Shown here one piece after another: positions 29,719-40,431 of a stretch of 64,000 nucleotides of DNA (positions are counted from its first letter, which is position 1; each line of letters begins with the position of its first letter). Made by a program: the position numbers and the translations under genes. Where the stretch lies: positions 1,054,001 through 1,118,000 of the forward strand of contig CP042279.1 in NCBI GenBank assembly GCA_007858575.1, read 5' to 3'. Below the pieces are notes generated by a model. It saw only the letters and a program-made list of their open reading frames with translations, was not told the DNA's origin and searched no databases. The DNA is from Streptomyces sp. WAC08241 (lineage in GTDB: Bacteria > Actinomycetota > Actinomycetes > Streptomycetales > Streptomycetaceae).

Positions 29719-30370
29719 TTGCACGTCCAGGAGTGGCTGGAGACCATCCCCCGATCGCCGTCTACGTCCTCGTGGGAGTGGTGATCGGGCTGGAGAGCCT
29801 GGGCATCCCGCTGCCCGGCGAGATCGTCTCGTCAGCTCGGCGCTGCTCGCCTCGCAGCACGGCGACATCAATCCGTACGTGCTCGGCGCCTGCGCCACCG
29901 CCGGTGCGATCGTCGGGGACTCGATCGGCTACGCCATCGGCCGCAAGGGCGGCAGACCCCTGCTCGCCTGGCTGGGGAGGAAGTTCCCAAGCACTTCAGC
30001 GAGGCCAACATCGGACTCGCGGAGCTCCTTCCAGAAGTGGGGCATGTGGGCGGTCTTCGGCCGCTTCGTCGCCCTCCTGCGCATCTTCGCCGGACCGCTC
30101 GCGGGCGTGCTGCACATGCCGTACTGGAAGTTCCTCGTCGCCAACGTCTTCGGCGGCATCCTGTGGGCCGGCGGCACCACGGCCGTCATCTACTCGGTCG
30201 GCGTCGTCGCCGAGGCGTGGCTGAAGCGCTTCTCCTGGCTCGGCCTCGTCCTGGCCGTCCTGATCGGCCTCACCTCGATGCTGGTCATCAAGAACCGCGC
30301 CAAGAAGGCGGCCGCCGAGCGGGCCGCCGCGTCCGCCGCCGAGCCGGAGCCGGTCCCGGTCGCGGACTGA
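29719..30370 (+). CDS. DedA family membrane protein (frameshifted)
   Basis: About 220 residues. TTG 29719 is chosen because GGGAGGAA sits six bases upstream and leads into HVQEWLETIPP. The motifs IPLPGEIVL (Glu in the first re-entrant loop), GDSIGYAIGRKGGR and FGRFVALLRIFAGPLAG are diagnostic. DedA proteins translocate phosphatidylethanolamine or undecaprenyl phosphate. Bases are lost near 29748, 29830 and 29988, with one further shift near 30017. The C-terminal 25 residues are a charged Ala/Glu/Lys tail. This is the second DedA/VTT-superfamily gene in the window. Confidence 0.87.
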
Positions 30371-30388
30371 GCACCTCCCGTACGGAAC

Positions 30389-30422
30389 GGAGGGCGGCAC
30401 CCCGGCCGGGGTGCCGCCCTCC
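30389..30422. terminator. Bidirectional terminator, 34-bp perfect palindrome
   Basis: GGAGGGCGGCACCCCGG pairs exactly with the next 17 bases, with no spacer. It lies between the convergent dedA-like gene (stop 30370) and the carbonic anhydrase-like gene (stop 30446). Confidence 0.8.
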
Positions 30423-30445
30423 GCGTGCCCGCCGTCCGGGCGCGC

Positions 30446-30971
30446 TCAGTCCTCGAAGGCCTCCGCGTGACCCTTGGCGAGGTGCAGGTACATCTCGGCG
30501 TTGAGCCGGATGCCCGCCTGCTCCTCCTCGGTCAGCGGGCGGCGCACCTTCGCCGGGACCCCGCGACCAGCGAGCCCGGCGGGACCTCCATGCCCTGCGG
30601 GACGAGCGCCTGGGCGGCGACGAGCGACCCGGCGCCGATCCGGGCCCCGTTGAGGACCGTGGCGCCCATGCCGACGAGCACGTCGTCCTCGATGACGCAG
30701 CCGTGCACGGTCGCGTTGTGCCCGACGGTCACCCGGGCGCCGATCGAGACGGGGAAGCCGGGGTCGACGTGGACCGTGCAGTTGTCCTGGACGTTGGAGT
30801 CCTCGCCGATCTCGATCGGGCCGCAGTCCGCCCGCAGCACCGTGTGGTACCAGATGTTCGCGCGGGCGCCGAGGGTGACCTCGCCGAGGACCACCGAGGT
30901 GGGGCGGTGAAGGCCGTCGGGTCGATCCGCGGCTCCTTGCCGCCCACGCCCTTGATCAACGCCTCTGTCAT
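30446..30971 (-). CDS. Gamma-class carbonic anhydrase-like protein (frameshifted)
   Basis: Left-handed beta-helix of hexapeptide repeats, about 175 residues, from ATG 30971. VQDNCTVHVD and VTVGHNATVHGC supply the three His that bind zinc in this family (compare YrdA/CaiE-type trimers). Frames join after restoring bases near 30905 and 30570, giving the C-terminus LHLAKGHAEAFED. Carbonic anhydrase activity is not proven for many members, so a general hexapeptide-repeat role remains possible. Confidence 0.86.
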
Positions 30972-31118
30972 GGTTCTTCGCTCCTGGTCGTCAGCGGTCG
31001 TGTCGCGCCCGGGGATGCCCCCGCGCCGCAGCCTATGCCGTGCTCATGACGGAGCTCATGACGGACATCACAGCGCACGGCGGTCATCGGGCGCGGCGCC
31101 GCCGACTACCGTGTCCGG

Positions 31119-31875
31119 GTGCCCAGGAACAGAAACACGTTCTCATCCCTCGCTGCCTGGCGGCGCCGGGTCGTCGCGCACGCCCTCCAGGGCGGCTGGC
31201 GCTGGGCGCAGCAGGCCGGCGCCGTCACCGCCGAGCACCAGGGGAGGCTGCGCTTCCGCCGGCTCGGCGAGGGCACCCGGCTCGCCTTCCCGCAGGGCAC
31301 GGTCTTCGGCGAGCGGTGGATCGAGATCGGCGCGTGCTGCATCATCGCCGAGCAGGTCACGCTGACCGCCGGGATGCTGCCGGACCTCGACCTCGGCACC
31401 GAGACGGTCCTGACCCTCGGCGACGGGGTCGTCCTCGGCCGGGGCAGCCACGTCATCGCCGACGCGAAGGTGACGATCGGCTCGGACACGTACTGCGGCC
31501 CGTACGTCTACATCACCTCGACGAACCACAGCTACGACGACCCGGACGAGCCGGTCGGCCGCCAGTGGCCCCGCTCGGCACCGGTCTCCATAGGCCCCGG
31601 CTGCTGGCTCGGCACGGGCGCGGTGGTCTCCCCGGCGCGCGCCTCGGCCGGAACGTGGTCGTCGCGGCGGGCGCGGTCGTGCGCGGCGAGGTCCCCGACC
31701 ACGCGGTCGTGGCCGGCGCCCCGGCGAAGGTGGTCCGGAGCTGGGACCCGGAGAACGGCTGGCAGCCCCCGCTCCGCACCCCCGCACCGGCCCCGATCCC
31801 GCGGGACGTCACCCCGAGCAGCTCGCGGCGCTCGCGGCGTGGGAGGTCGAACAGGCGGGCACGGCCGCGTCCTGA
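31119..31875 (+). CDS. Hexapeptide-repeat acyltransferase (frameshifted)
   Basis: About 253 residues from GTG 31119; a TACCGT box six bases upstream suggests a leaderless mRNA. The C-terminal half is a LbetaH domain: GDGVVLGRGSHVIADAKVTI, YITSTNHSYDDP (catalytic His region) and VVAGAPAKVV, as in NodL/maltose acetyltransferases. A Trp/Arg-rich N-terminal helix precedes it. Bases are lost near 31638 (TCCCCGG) and 31814 (ACCCCGA). The acceptor is unknown; surface polysaccharide O-acetylation is typical. Confidence 0.83.
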
Positions 31876-31949
31876 CGGACGGACTCCGCACACGTACGCG
31901 CCCCCGCCCGTACTCCGAGACGGCGCCCCGCCCACCCCGCGCCGGTTGT

Positions 31950-31955
31950 TAGCGT
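31950..31955 (+). promoter_or_regulatory. -10 box of a probable leaderless transcript
   Basis: TAGCGT ends seven bases before ATG 31963, so transcription would begin at or beside the start codon. No ribosome site is seen between them. Confidence 0.5.
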
Positions 31956-31962
31956 GGCGGGC

Positions 31963-32525
31963 ATGCGCGCACCCCTCGGAGACTTCGCCGACGCCCGGAC
32001 CGCCCCGGACAGCCTCGACCTCCTGACCGGACCGGTCGCCGCCGCCGTACGGGCCTGGACCGGTCCCGTCCCGGCCGACCAGGTGCTGTACGTCGACACC
32101 GACCCGGCCATCGCGGACACCGCCGTCTTCGTCGAGCACCACGGCGCCGACCTCCTCGACGCCTCCGCGAACTGCGTGGTCGTGGCGGCCAGGCGGGGCG
32201 GCGACACGACCCTCGCCGCCTGCGTCGTCGGCTCCGCCACCCGCGTCGACGTCAACGGAGTGGTGCGCCGTCACCTCGGCGCCCGCAAGGCCTCGTTCGC
32301 CCCGATGGACACGGCCACCGGCGAGACCGGCATGGAGTACGGCGGGATCACCCCGTCGGTCTCCCCGCCGACTGGCCGCTCCTCGTGGACGCCGCCGTGG
32401 TCGACATGCCCTGGGTCCTCGTCGGCAGCGGCCGCCGCCGGGGCAAGCTCATCCTTCCCGGCAAGGCCCTCGGCCAACTCCCCGGCGCGGTCGTCCTGGA
32501 GGGCCTCGGCGTTCCCGTGGCCTGA
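31963..32525 (+). CDS. YbaK/ProX-type aminoacyl-tRNA deacylase (frameshifted)
   Basis: About 188 residues from ATG 31963. The family core is visible: CVVVAARRGGDTTLAACVV, DVNGVVRRHLGARKASFA (with the conserved Lys) and GMEYGGITP. Such proteins hydrolyse mischarged aminoacyl-tRNAs in trans. One C is lost near 32355 (ACCCCGTC); restoring it gives ITPVGLPADWPLLVD. The start is favoured over GTG 31954 because of the -10 box. Substrate specificity (Cys-tRNA-Pro or Ala-tRNA-Pro) is not resolvable. Confidence 0.84.
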
Positions 32526-32534
32526 TCCTTCCGA

Positions 32535-32975
32535 TCAGCCCAGACGCGGGATCTCGATCGCCGGGCAGCGGTCCATCACCATGTCCAGGCCCGCCTCGCG
32601 CGTACGGGCGAAGGCGGCCTCGTCGATCACGTCGAGCTGGAACCAGACCGCCTTGGCGCCGATCGCCACGGCCTCGTCGGCGACCCCGCCCGCCAGGTCG
32701 CCGTTGACGAAGACGTCGACGACGTCGACCGGGAACGGGACGTCGGCGAGGGAGGCGTAGCCCCGCTCGCCGTGGACCGTCTCCGCCTTCGGGTGGACCG
32801 GGACGATCCGCTTCCCGAAGCGCTGGAGGACGGCCGCGACTCCGTAGGCCGCCCGCGCCCGGTTGTTCGAGAGGCCCACCACCGCCCAGGTGTCGCCCGT
32901 GGACGTCAGGATCCGCCGTACCGCCTCCGACGCGGAGTACTCGGCGGGACCGGTGGTCGTGCTGTCGGCGCTCAT
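32535..32975 (-). CDS. CoA-binding domain protein, YccU type
   Basis: Intact gene, 146 residues, from ATG 32975. WAVVGLSNNRARAAYGVAAVL is the Rossmann CoA-binding loop and IVPVHPKAETVHGERGYASL follows as in YccU/CoA_binding_2. The C-terminus ends in MDRCPAIEIPRL, the usual closing segment with a conserved Cys. The function is unknown. It is convergent with the YbaK gene, nine bases apart. Confidence 0.88.
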   Translation of the reverse strand: MSADSTTTGPAEYSASEAVRRILTSTGDTWAVVGLSNNRARAAYGVAAVLQRFGKRIVPVHPKAETVHGERGYASLADVPFPVDVVDVFVNGDLAGGVADEAVAIGAKAVWFQLDVIDEAAFARTREAGLDMVMDRCPAIEIPRLG

Positions 32976-33098
32976 CGTCTCTGCTGCCTCTCCTCGGCGC
33001 GGTCCGTCTCCTGGGGAACGAGCCGCGCCGGTCCTTGATTCCCGCGGCCCCCACCGGCCGCCGGGGAGCGCCGGCCCGGCGGAACGTAGGCTGGCCGG

Positions 33099-33722
33099 AT
33101 GCAGGAGCAGTACCGCACCCTGGCCCGCGAGGGCGTGCACGAGACCGAGATCAACCGTTCGCGCTTCCTCTGCGCGCTCGCGCCCGTCGCCGACGAGCGG
33201 GAGGCCCAGGAGTTCGTCGCGCGTCCGCGCGGAGCACCCGACGGCCACCCACAACTGCTTCGCCTACGTCCTCGGCGCCGACGCCTCCGTACAGCGGGCC
33301 GGCGACGACGGCGAACCGGGCGGCACGGCCGGCGTCCCCATGCTCCAGATGCTGCTGCGCCGCGAGGTGCGGTACGTCGCCGCCGTCGTCACCCGCTACT
33401 ACGGCGGCGTGAAGCTCGGCGCGGGCGGTCTGATCCGCGCGTACGGGGAGCGGTCGGCGAGGCCCTCGACGCGCTCGGCACCGTGACCCGGCAGCGCTTC
33501 CGGCTCGCCACCGTCACCGTCGACCACCAGCGGGCGGGCAAGCTGGAGAACGACCTGCGGGCGACGGGCCGCGCCGTCCGGGACGTGCGGTACGCCGACG
33601 CCGTCACGATCGGGATCGGCCTCCCCGACGCCGACGTCGAGGCCTTCCGCGCCTGGCTCGCCGACGCCACGGCGGGCACGGCCGCCCTCGAACTCGGCGG
33701 CGAGGCGTACGGCGACGTGTGA
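33099..33722 (+). CDS. IMPACT/YigZ family protein (UPF0029) (frameshifted)
   Basis: About 209 residues from ATG 33099. HNCFAYVLG, DDGEPGGTAGVPML and TRYYGGVKLGAGGLIRAY are the family signature. The family is ribosome-associated or a translation-control homolog of eukaryotic IMPACT. Two bases are missing near 33222 in a GCGC repeat and one near 33449 (GGGG). A TAGGCT box six bases before the ATG suggests a leaderless transcript. Confidence 0.9.
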   Translation: MQEQYRTLAREGVHETEINRSRFLCALAPVADEREAQEFVARPRGAPDGHPQLLRLRPRRRRLRTAGRRRRRTGRHGRRPHAPDAAAPRGAVRRRRRHPLLRRREARRGRSDPRVRGAVGEALDALGTVTRQRFRLATVTVDHQRAGKLENDLRATGRAVRDVRYADAVTIGIGLPDADVEAFRAWLADATAGTAALELGGEAYGDV

Positions 33723-33730
33723 CGCACGAC

Positions 33731-33750
33731 CCCGGTGCCCCGTCACCGGG
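33731..33750 (+). terminator. Stem-loop after the IMPACT gene
   Basis: CCCGGTG pairs with CACCGGG around a six-base loop, starting nine bases after the stop. Confidence 0.55.
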
Positions 33751-33858
33751 ACGGCTGCCCCACGCCCCCGCTCGGGATAGCGTGGTGGGCGCACACGAAC
33801 GGCGACCGGTGCGGGACCGGTGGGGAGGGACGGCACACATGCGGGGCGGGACGGAGAC

Positions 33859-35031
33859 GTGAGGCTTCTGCACACCTCGGACTGGCACCTCGGCCGGTCC
33901 TTCCACCGCGTCGGACTCCTCGGCGCCCAGGCCGCCTTCCTCGACCACCTCGTGGCCACCGTCCGCGAGCACCGGGTCGACGCCGTCCTCGTCGCCGGCG
34001 ACGTCTACGACCGGGCCGTGCCCCCGCTGCCCGCCGTCGAGCTCTTCGACACCGCCCTGCACCGGCTCGCCGAGGCCGGGGTCCCCACCCTCATGATCTC
34101 CGGCAACCACGACTCGGCCCGCCGCCTCGGCGTCGGTGCCGGACTCATCGAACGGGCCGGCATCCACCTCCGCACGGACCCCGACGGCATCGGCACCCCC
34201 GTCGTCCTCGCCGACGCCCACGGCGACGTCGCCCTCACGGCCTGCCCTACCTCGAACCCGTGCTCGTCCGCGAGCGGCTCGGCGCCGGAAGGCCGGCCAC
34301 GAGGCCGTGCTCACCGCCGCCATGGACCGGGTCCGCGCCGACCTCGCGACCCGGCCCGCCGCCACCCGCTCCGTCGTCGTCGCCCACGCCTTCGTCGCCG
34401 GCGGCGCGCCCAGCGACAGCGAGCGGGACATCACCGTCGGCGGCGTCGCCGCCGTCCCCGCCGGGATCTTCGACGGCGTCGACTACGTCGCCCTCGGCCA
34501 CCTCCACGGCAGCCAGACCCTCACCCCCGCGTCCGCTACTCCGGCTCCCCTCGCGTACTCCTTCTCCGAGGCCGACCACCGCAAGACCATGTGGCTCGTC
34601 GACCTCGGCCCGGCGGGCCCCGACGGCGCGGAACTCGACGCCGAACGCCTCGACTGCCCCGTCCCGCGCCCCTCGCCCGGCTCCGGGGCCGGCTCGACGA
34701 CCTCCTCGCCGACCCCGCGCACGCCCGCCACGAAGGCTCCTGGGTCGAGGCCACCCTCACCGACCCCGTACGGCCCGCCGACCCCATGAACCGGCTCGCC
34801 GAACGCTTCCCGCACACCCTCAACCTGGTCTTCGACCCCGAGCGGACCGGCGACGGCACCGGCGCCTCCTACGCCCGGCGGCTCCGGGACCGCAGCGACC
34901 GGCAGATCGCGGAGGACTTCGTGTCCCACGTGCGCGGCGGCGCGGCGCTCGACGGACCCGAACGGGCCGTCCTGTACGGCGCCTTCGACGACGTACGGGT
35001 CGACACGGCCGAGCGAGAGGTGGACCGGTGA
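33859..35031 (+). CDS. sbcD: Exonuclease subunit SbcD (frameshifted)
   Basis: Mre11-type calcineurin-fold nuclease, about 393 residues. GTG 33859 gives the standard start VRLLHTSDWHLGRSF, carrying phosphoesterase motif I. GDVYDRA, SGNHDSARR and GHLHGSQ supply the remaining metal ligands. With SbcC it forms an ATP-dependent complex that opens hairpins and trims DNA ends. A TAGCGT box lies at about 33778. Bases are lost near 34243, 34290, 34530-34553 and 34672. Its stop overlaps GTG 35028 of sbcC (GTGA), so the two are translationally coupled. Confidence 0.93.
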   Translation: MRLLHTSDWHLGRSFHRVGLLGAQAAFLDHLVATVREHRVDAVLVAGDVYDRAVPPLPAVELFDTALHRLAEAGVPTLMISGNHDSARRLGVGAGLIERAGIHLRTDPDGIGTPVVLADAHGDVALTACPTSNPCSSASGSAPEGRPRGRAHRRHGPGPRRPRDPARRHPLRRRRPRLRRRRRAQRQRAGHHRRRRRRRPRRDLRRRRLRRPRPPPRQPDPHPRVRYSGSPRVLLLRGRPPQDHVARRPRPGGPRRRGTRRRTPRLPRPAPLARLRGRLDDLLADPAHARHEGSWVEATLTDPVRPADPMNRLAERFPHTLNLVFDPERTGDGTGASYARRLRDRSDRQIAEDFVSHVRGGAALDGPERAVLYGAFDDVRVDTAEREVDR

Positions 35032-38000
35032 GGCTGCACCGCCTGGAGATCACCGCGTTCGGCCCCTTCGGCGCCACCCAGACCGTCGACTTCGACGCCC
35101 TGTCCTCCGCCGGCCTCTTCCTGCTCCACGGACCGACCGGCGCGGGCAAGACCTCCGTCCTCGACGCCGTCTGCTTCGCCCTGTACGGAAGCGTGCCCGG
35201 CGTCCGCCAGACCCCCGGCGCCTCCCTGCGCAGCGACCACGCCCCCGCCGGCACGTACACCGAGGTCCTCCTCGAACTGACCGTGGGCGACCGGCGGTTG
35301 GAGATCACCCGCCGCCCGGCCCAGCAGCGGCCCAAGCGGCGCGGCACCGGCTTCACCACCGAGAAGGCGCAGACCTGGCTGCGCGAGTACGACCCGGCCA
35401 CCGGCGTCTGGAACGGCCTCAGCCGCTCCCACCAGGAGACCGGCGAGGAGATCACCCAGCTCCTCGGCATGAGCCGCGAGCAGTTCTGCCAGGTCGTCCT
35501 CCTGCCGCAGGGCGACTTCGCCCGCTTCCTGCGCGCCGACGCCGAGGCCCGGGGCAGGCTCCTCGGCCGCCTCTTCGACACCCGCCGCTTCGCCGCCGTC
35601 GAGGAACGCCTGGCCGACCTGCGGCGCGTGGCCGAACAGCGGGTGCGGGAGGGGACGAGCGGCTGCTCGCCCTCGCCCACCGGATGGCCCAGGCCGCCGG
35701 CGGACTCGACACGGCCCGCACCCCGGTCGACGGCCGGCCCGGCGAACCCGGACTCGCCGCCTCCGTCCTCACCTGGGCCGCCGTCGCCCGCACCGAGGCG
35801 CACGAGACCCTGGACGTCGCGGACGCGCGGCTCGCCGCCGCCGAGCTCCGGCGGACTGGGGCGCGCGCCGCCCTCGACGCCGAGCGCGACCTCGCCGCCC
35901 GCCAGGAGCGCCACGCCGACGCGCTGCGGCGCCGCGAGCGGATCGCCGAGCGGGCCCCCGAGCGCGACCGCCTCCGGGCCGCCCTGGACCGGAGCCTCCG
36001 GGCCGACCGGGTCGCCCCCGCCCTGGCCCTGCGCCGGGACGCCGAGCGCGAGCACGCCACCGCCCTGTCCGCCCTCGCCCGCTCCCGCGACCGGCTGCCG
36101 TTCGACCTCGCCGACGCCGGGACCGAGCAGCTCTCCGCCCTGGAGAACCGGCTGCGCGGGGAGCTCGGCGGCCTCGAAGCGGCCCGCCGCGCCGAGCACC
36201 GCGCCGCCGCCGTCGCCGAGGAACGGACCGTACTGGCACGGGAGGCGCGCGCCGACGAGGACGTCCTGCGCGACGCGGCCGACTGGCTCGCCGGTGGGAG
36301 CCGCGCCGCGCCCGGCTCGCCGGGCGCGTCGAGGCCGCCCGGGACGCCGCCGCCCGCGCCGAACACCTCGCGGGCCGCCTGGAGCCCGCCCGCCGCAGGC
36401 TCGCCGCGGCCCGCCGCCGCGACGCCCTCGCCCGGGGCGCCGAGGCGGCCGAGCACCGCCTCGCGGAGGCCCGCGAGCGGCGCAACGACGCCCACGAGAC
36501 CTGGCTCGACGTCAAGTCCCGCCGCCTGGAGGGCATCGCCGCCGAACTCGCGGCCGGCCTCGCCCCCGGCGACCCTTGCCAGGTCTGCGGCTCCACCGCC
36601 CACCCGGCCCCCGCCCGCACCACCGCCGGCCACGTCGACCGCGCTGCCGAGGACGCCGCCTACGCGGCCTACGGCGACGCGGAGGAGACCCGTACGGCCG
36701 TCGAGCGCGAGCTGGCCGTCACCCGCGAGTCCTGGACAGCGGCCCGCGCGGAGGCCCGGACCGGACCGGACGGCGAAGCGGCCGCCACTGACCCCACTGC
36801 CGAGGAACTCGCCTCGGAGGTGCAGGAGTTGGCCGGACTCCACGCCGAGGCCCACGCGCTCGCCGGACAGGCGCACGCCGCGCGCGAGGCGCTCGCGCGG
36901 GCCGAGCGGGAGCACGAGGAGCGGGTGGCGGCGCAGCGGGAGGCCGAGCGGCGGGTCGCCGCCCGGACCTCGCGGCGCGAGACGCTGGACCGGCGACTGG
37001 CCGAACTCGACGAGGAGATCGCCCGGGGACGCGGCGCGTTCGCCACCGTGGCCGAACACGCCGCCCGACTGGAGCGGCGCGTCGAGCTCCTCGTCGACGC
37101 CTCCGGCACCGTGAGCGCCGCCGAACTCGCCGCCCGGCGCCTCAAGGAGGCCGACGACCGGCTCGCCGATGCCGCCTACCAGGAGGGCTTCGCCACCCCG
37201 ACGAGGCCGCCGCCGCGCTCCTGGTTGTGCGGGAGCGCCGCGGGCTCCAGCAGCGCCTCGACGCCTGGCAGGCCGAGGAGGCCGTCGTCGCGGACCGGCT
37301 TGCCGAGCCCGGCACCGCGGCCGCCGCCGCGCTCCCGCCCGCCGACCCGGCCGCCGCCGAGGCCGCCCACGCGGCGGCCGAACGCGCCCTGCGCGAGGCC
37401 GACTCGCCCTCGCCGCCGCCCGCGAACGGGTCGCCGGCCTCGTCGGACTTCTCCCGGCAGGCCGCCGCCGAGGTCCGCCGCCTGGGACGGCTCCGCGAGG
37501 AGTACGAACGGGTGGCCCGCCTCGCCGCGCTCACCGCCGGCACCTCCGCCGAGAACGAGCGCCGGATGCGCCTGGAGTCGTACGTCCTGGCGGCCCGGCT
37601 CGAACAGGTCGCCGCCGCCGCGACCGCCCGTCTCCTGCGCATGTCCTCGGGCCGCTACACGCTCGTCCACTCCGACGCCCGCTCCGGCTCCAAGCGGGCC
37701 GGCCTCGGGCTGCACGTCGTCGACGCCTGGACCGGCAACGAGCGCGACACGGCCACGCTCTCCGGCGGCGAGACCTTCTTCGCCTCCCTCGCCTCGCCCT
37801 CGGCCTCGCCGACGTGGTCACGGACGAGGCGGGCGGCGTCCGGCTCGACACCCTCTTCATCGACGAGGGCTTCGGCAGCCTCGACGAGCAGACCCTCGAC
37901 GAGGTCCTCGACGTCCTCGACTCGCTGCGCGAACGGGACCGCAGCGTCGGCATCGTCAGCCACGTCGGGGACCTGCGCCGCCGGATCCCGGCCCAACTGG

Positions 38001-38068
38001 AGGTCGTCAAGGCGCGGCACGGCTCGGCGGTGCGGCTGCGCACCGGCGGGGACGCGCTCAGCGGCTGA
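35028..38068 (+). CDS. sbcC: Exonuclease subunit SbcC, SMC-like ATPase (frameshifted)
   Basis: Rad50-type protein, about 1015 residues. The N-terminus has Walker [10 protein letters not shown] (about 35131) and the QGDFARFL Q-loop. Long Ala/Glu/Arg coiled coils flank a zinc hook, CQVC at 36577-36588. The C-terminal half-ATPase has signature LSGGETF (about 37760) and [10 protein letters not shown] as Walker B/D-loop. The frame breaks at least six times, including near 35658, 36295, 37196, 37403 and 37793. Partner of SbcD. Confidence 0.93.
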
Positions 38069-38506
38069 GGGGCGCCGGGGCAGCGGCGAGGAGTAGACGA
38101 CGCTGGTCGTCACCGCGCCGAGCCCGGAGATCTTCCCGGTGATCGTCTCCAGGTCGCGCATGGAGCGCGCCGCGACCTTCAGGACGAAGCAGTCGTCACC
38201 GGTGACGTGGTGCGCCTCCAGGACCTCCGGCGTGGTGTCGAGCAGGTCGTGGAACGGCTTGTAGTTGCCGTGCGGATAGCGCAGCCGCACGAAGGCGAGG
38301 ACGGTGAGCCCGAGCCGTTCCTGGTCGACGAGGGCGGTGTACCCGGTGATCACCCCTGCCTCCTCCAGGCGCCGCACCCGGTCGGTCACCGCGGACGGCG
38401 ACATCGACACGGCGCGCGCGAGCTCGGCGAAGCTGGCGCGGCCCTCGGACTGGAGGGCCTCGAGGATGCGCCAGTCGGTGGCGTCCGGCGTGTAGGCGGT
38501 GGTCAT
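38058..38506 (-). CDS. Lrp/AsnC family regulator (frameshifted at C-terminus)
   Basis: About 149 residues from ATG 38506. The N-terminal helix-turn-helix ([19 protein letters not shown], then [20 protein letters not shown]) and a RAM/ligand domain ([18 protein letters not shown]) are clear. The frame would run on into sbcC; one restored C near 38071 gives the tail RRPLSR and a stop at 38058. It is convergent with sbcC, overlapping it by 11 bases. Six TTGAA repeats lie just upstream. The target is unknown. Confidence 0.87.
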
Positions 38507-38540
38507 GGGGAGGAATAGCAGGAGGATCCCGCACCGATCA

Positions 38541-38637
38541 AACGGGATCCCTTTGAACGAGATGCCCTTGAACGGGACCCCTTGAACCGGACCCCTTGAA
38601 CGAGACCCCTTGAACGAGATCCCCTTGAAGGAGATCC
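38541..38637. repeat. Six-copy 14-15 nt tandem repeat
   Basis: Imperfect copies of CCCCTTGAACGAGA, with the TTGAA core starting at 38553, 38568, 38582, 38596, 38610 and 38625. The period is not a multiple of three and the stretch is between genes: downstream of the DUF885 gene and 35 bp upstream of the Lrp gene, both on the minus strand. Confidence 0.85.
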
Positions 38638-38683
38638 CCGGCCGATCGCGCGGACGGCCGGGGAACCGCCGCCCCGCCCCCGC

Positions 38684-40391
38684 TCAGAGCCGCGAGATCT
38701 CGTCCACCAGGTCGTCCAGGCCGAGGGCCCCTGCGAGAGGGCCGCCATGTGCCAGGCCTTCGCGTCGAACGCCTCGCCGTGCGCCGCCCGGGCGTTGGTG
38801 CGGCCGAGCAGCCAGGCGCGCTCGCCCAGCTTGTAGCCGATCGCCTGGCCCGGCACCGAGAGGTAGCGGGTCATCTCGCTCTCCACGAAGGCCGGCGGGC
38901 GGCTGCTGTGCCGCTGGAAGAACTCCTGGGCCAGTCGCGGGGTCCACCGCTCACCCGGACGGAAGGGGAGTCGGCCGGGATCTCCAGGCCCAGGTGCATG
39001 CCGATGTCCACGACGACCCGACAGGCGCGCATCATCTGGGCGTCGAGGTAGCCCAGGCGCCGCTCGGCGTCGGGCAGGAAGCCGAGCTCGTCCATCAGGC
39101 GCTCCGCGTACAGCGCCCAGCCCTCCATGTTGGCGCTGACCTTGCCGATGGTCGCCTGGTAGCGGGAGAGCCGGTCGGCGACGTGCGTCCACTGCGCGCT
39201 CTGGAGGTGGTGGCCCGGCACGCCCTCGTGGTACCAGGTCGACACCAGGTCGTACACCGGGAAGCGGGTCGCGCCGTCCACGGGCAGCCAGGTGCGGCCG
39301 GGGCGCGAGAAGTCCTCGGACGGGCCGGTGTAGTACGGCGCGGCGGCGCCGCCCGGCGGAGCGATGCGGGACTCCACCCGCCGCACCCGCTCGGCGAGTT
39401 CGAAGTGGTGCCGTCGAGCGCCTCGATGGCCTCGTCCATGAGCCGCTGGAGCCAGGCGCGCACCTCGTCGACGCCCTCGATGTGGGCGCCGTGCTCGTCC
39501 AGGTGGGCGAGCGCCTCCCAGGGTCCGCGCCGGGCAGGATCCGCTCGGCCTCGGTCCGCATCTCGCCGAGGAGCCGGTGGTACTCGGACCAGCCGTACGC
39601 GTAGGCCTGGTCGAGGTCCAGGTCCGTGCCGTTGAAGAAGCGGGACCAACGCCGGTAGCGCTCGCGGCCCACCGTGTCCGGGGCGCCCGCGACGGCCGGG
39701 GCGTACACGTCCCGCATCCAGTCCCGCAGCGCCCCGACGGCCGCGGTGGCCTCCTTCCCCGCCGTCGCGAGTTCGGCGCGGAGCCCCGCGGGGAGCGCGT
39801 CGGGCCCGGTGGCGGCGAACTCCTCGAACCAGCCCGGCCGTCCGTCCGCCCCGTCCGCCCACTCGGTGAGCTGTCCGACGAAGGTGGCGGTGGCGCGGGG
39901 CCGCCGAACAGCCCGCGCTCCAGGCCGAGGGCGAGCGAGGAGCGGTAGCCCTCCAGGGCGGCCGGGACCGCGCGCAGCCGGGACGCCACCGCCGTCCAGT
40001 CCTCCTCGGTCTCCGTCGGCATCACGGTGAAGGAGATGCGGACGCTGTGCGCGGGCGAGCGCATGTTGCTGACGGCGCGCAGGCCCTCCTCGGCCTCGTG
40101 CACGGCCAGTTCGGCCGTCAGCCGCTCCCGCAGCAGCCGGGCGCACCGCCGCTCGGCGTCGCCGTCCGCGCCCGGCGCCCGCTCGGCCCCGTCGAGCCGG
40201 GCGAGCGTGCGGCGGGCGAGATCGGCCACGGCCCGCTGGCCGGCGGGCGAGAAGTCGGGCAGCAGTCCGGCGCTCTCCCTGACGCCCAAGTACGTGCCGA
40301 CGATGGGGTCGAGGGCGATGAGTGCGTCGACGTGGTCGTCGGCGACCTGGCGGGGCAGCGGGCTGCTGGAGATCTCTGGCATGGGGGCCAT
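38684..40391 (-). CDS. DUF885 family metallopeptidase-like protein (frameshifted)
   Basis: About 575 residues from ATG 40391 (ATG 40382 is a close alternative). The C-terminal half has YHEGVPGHHLQ (about 39215), a gluzincin-type zinc motif, and GWALYAERLMDELGFL with the third-ligand Glu. DUF885 proteins are M32/thimet-like peptidases or related hydrolases. It has no signal peptide. Frame breaks lie near 39899, 39525, 39408, 38960 and 38730, mostly in GGGG runs. The product is expected to be cytoplasmic and its substrate is unknown. Confidence 0.85.
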
Positions 40392-40431
40392 CCTGGCCTC
40401 TCCGGCGGGCCGCCGTCACCCTCGTGGGGCC

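Noticed and set aside
31042..31065. 12-bp tandem direct repeat GCTCATGACGGA
   Set aside because: Only two copies, not palindromic, and no promoter relation; likely chance or a minor duplication.
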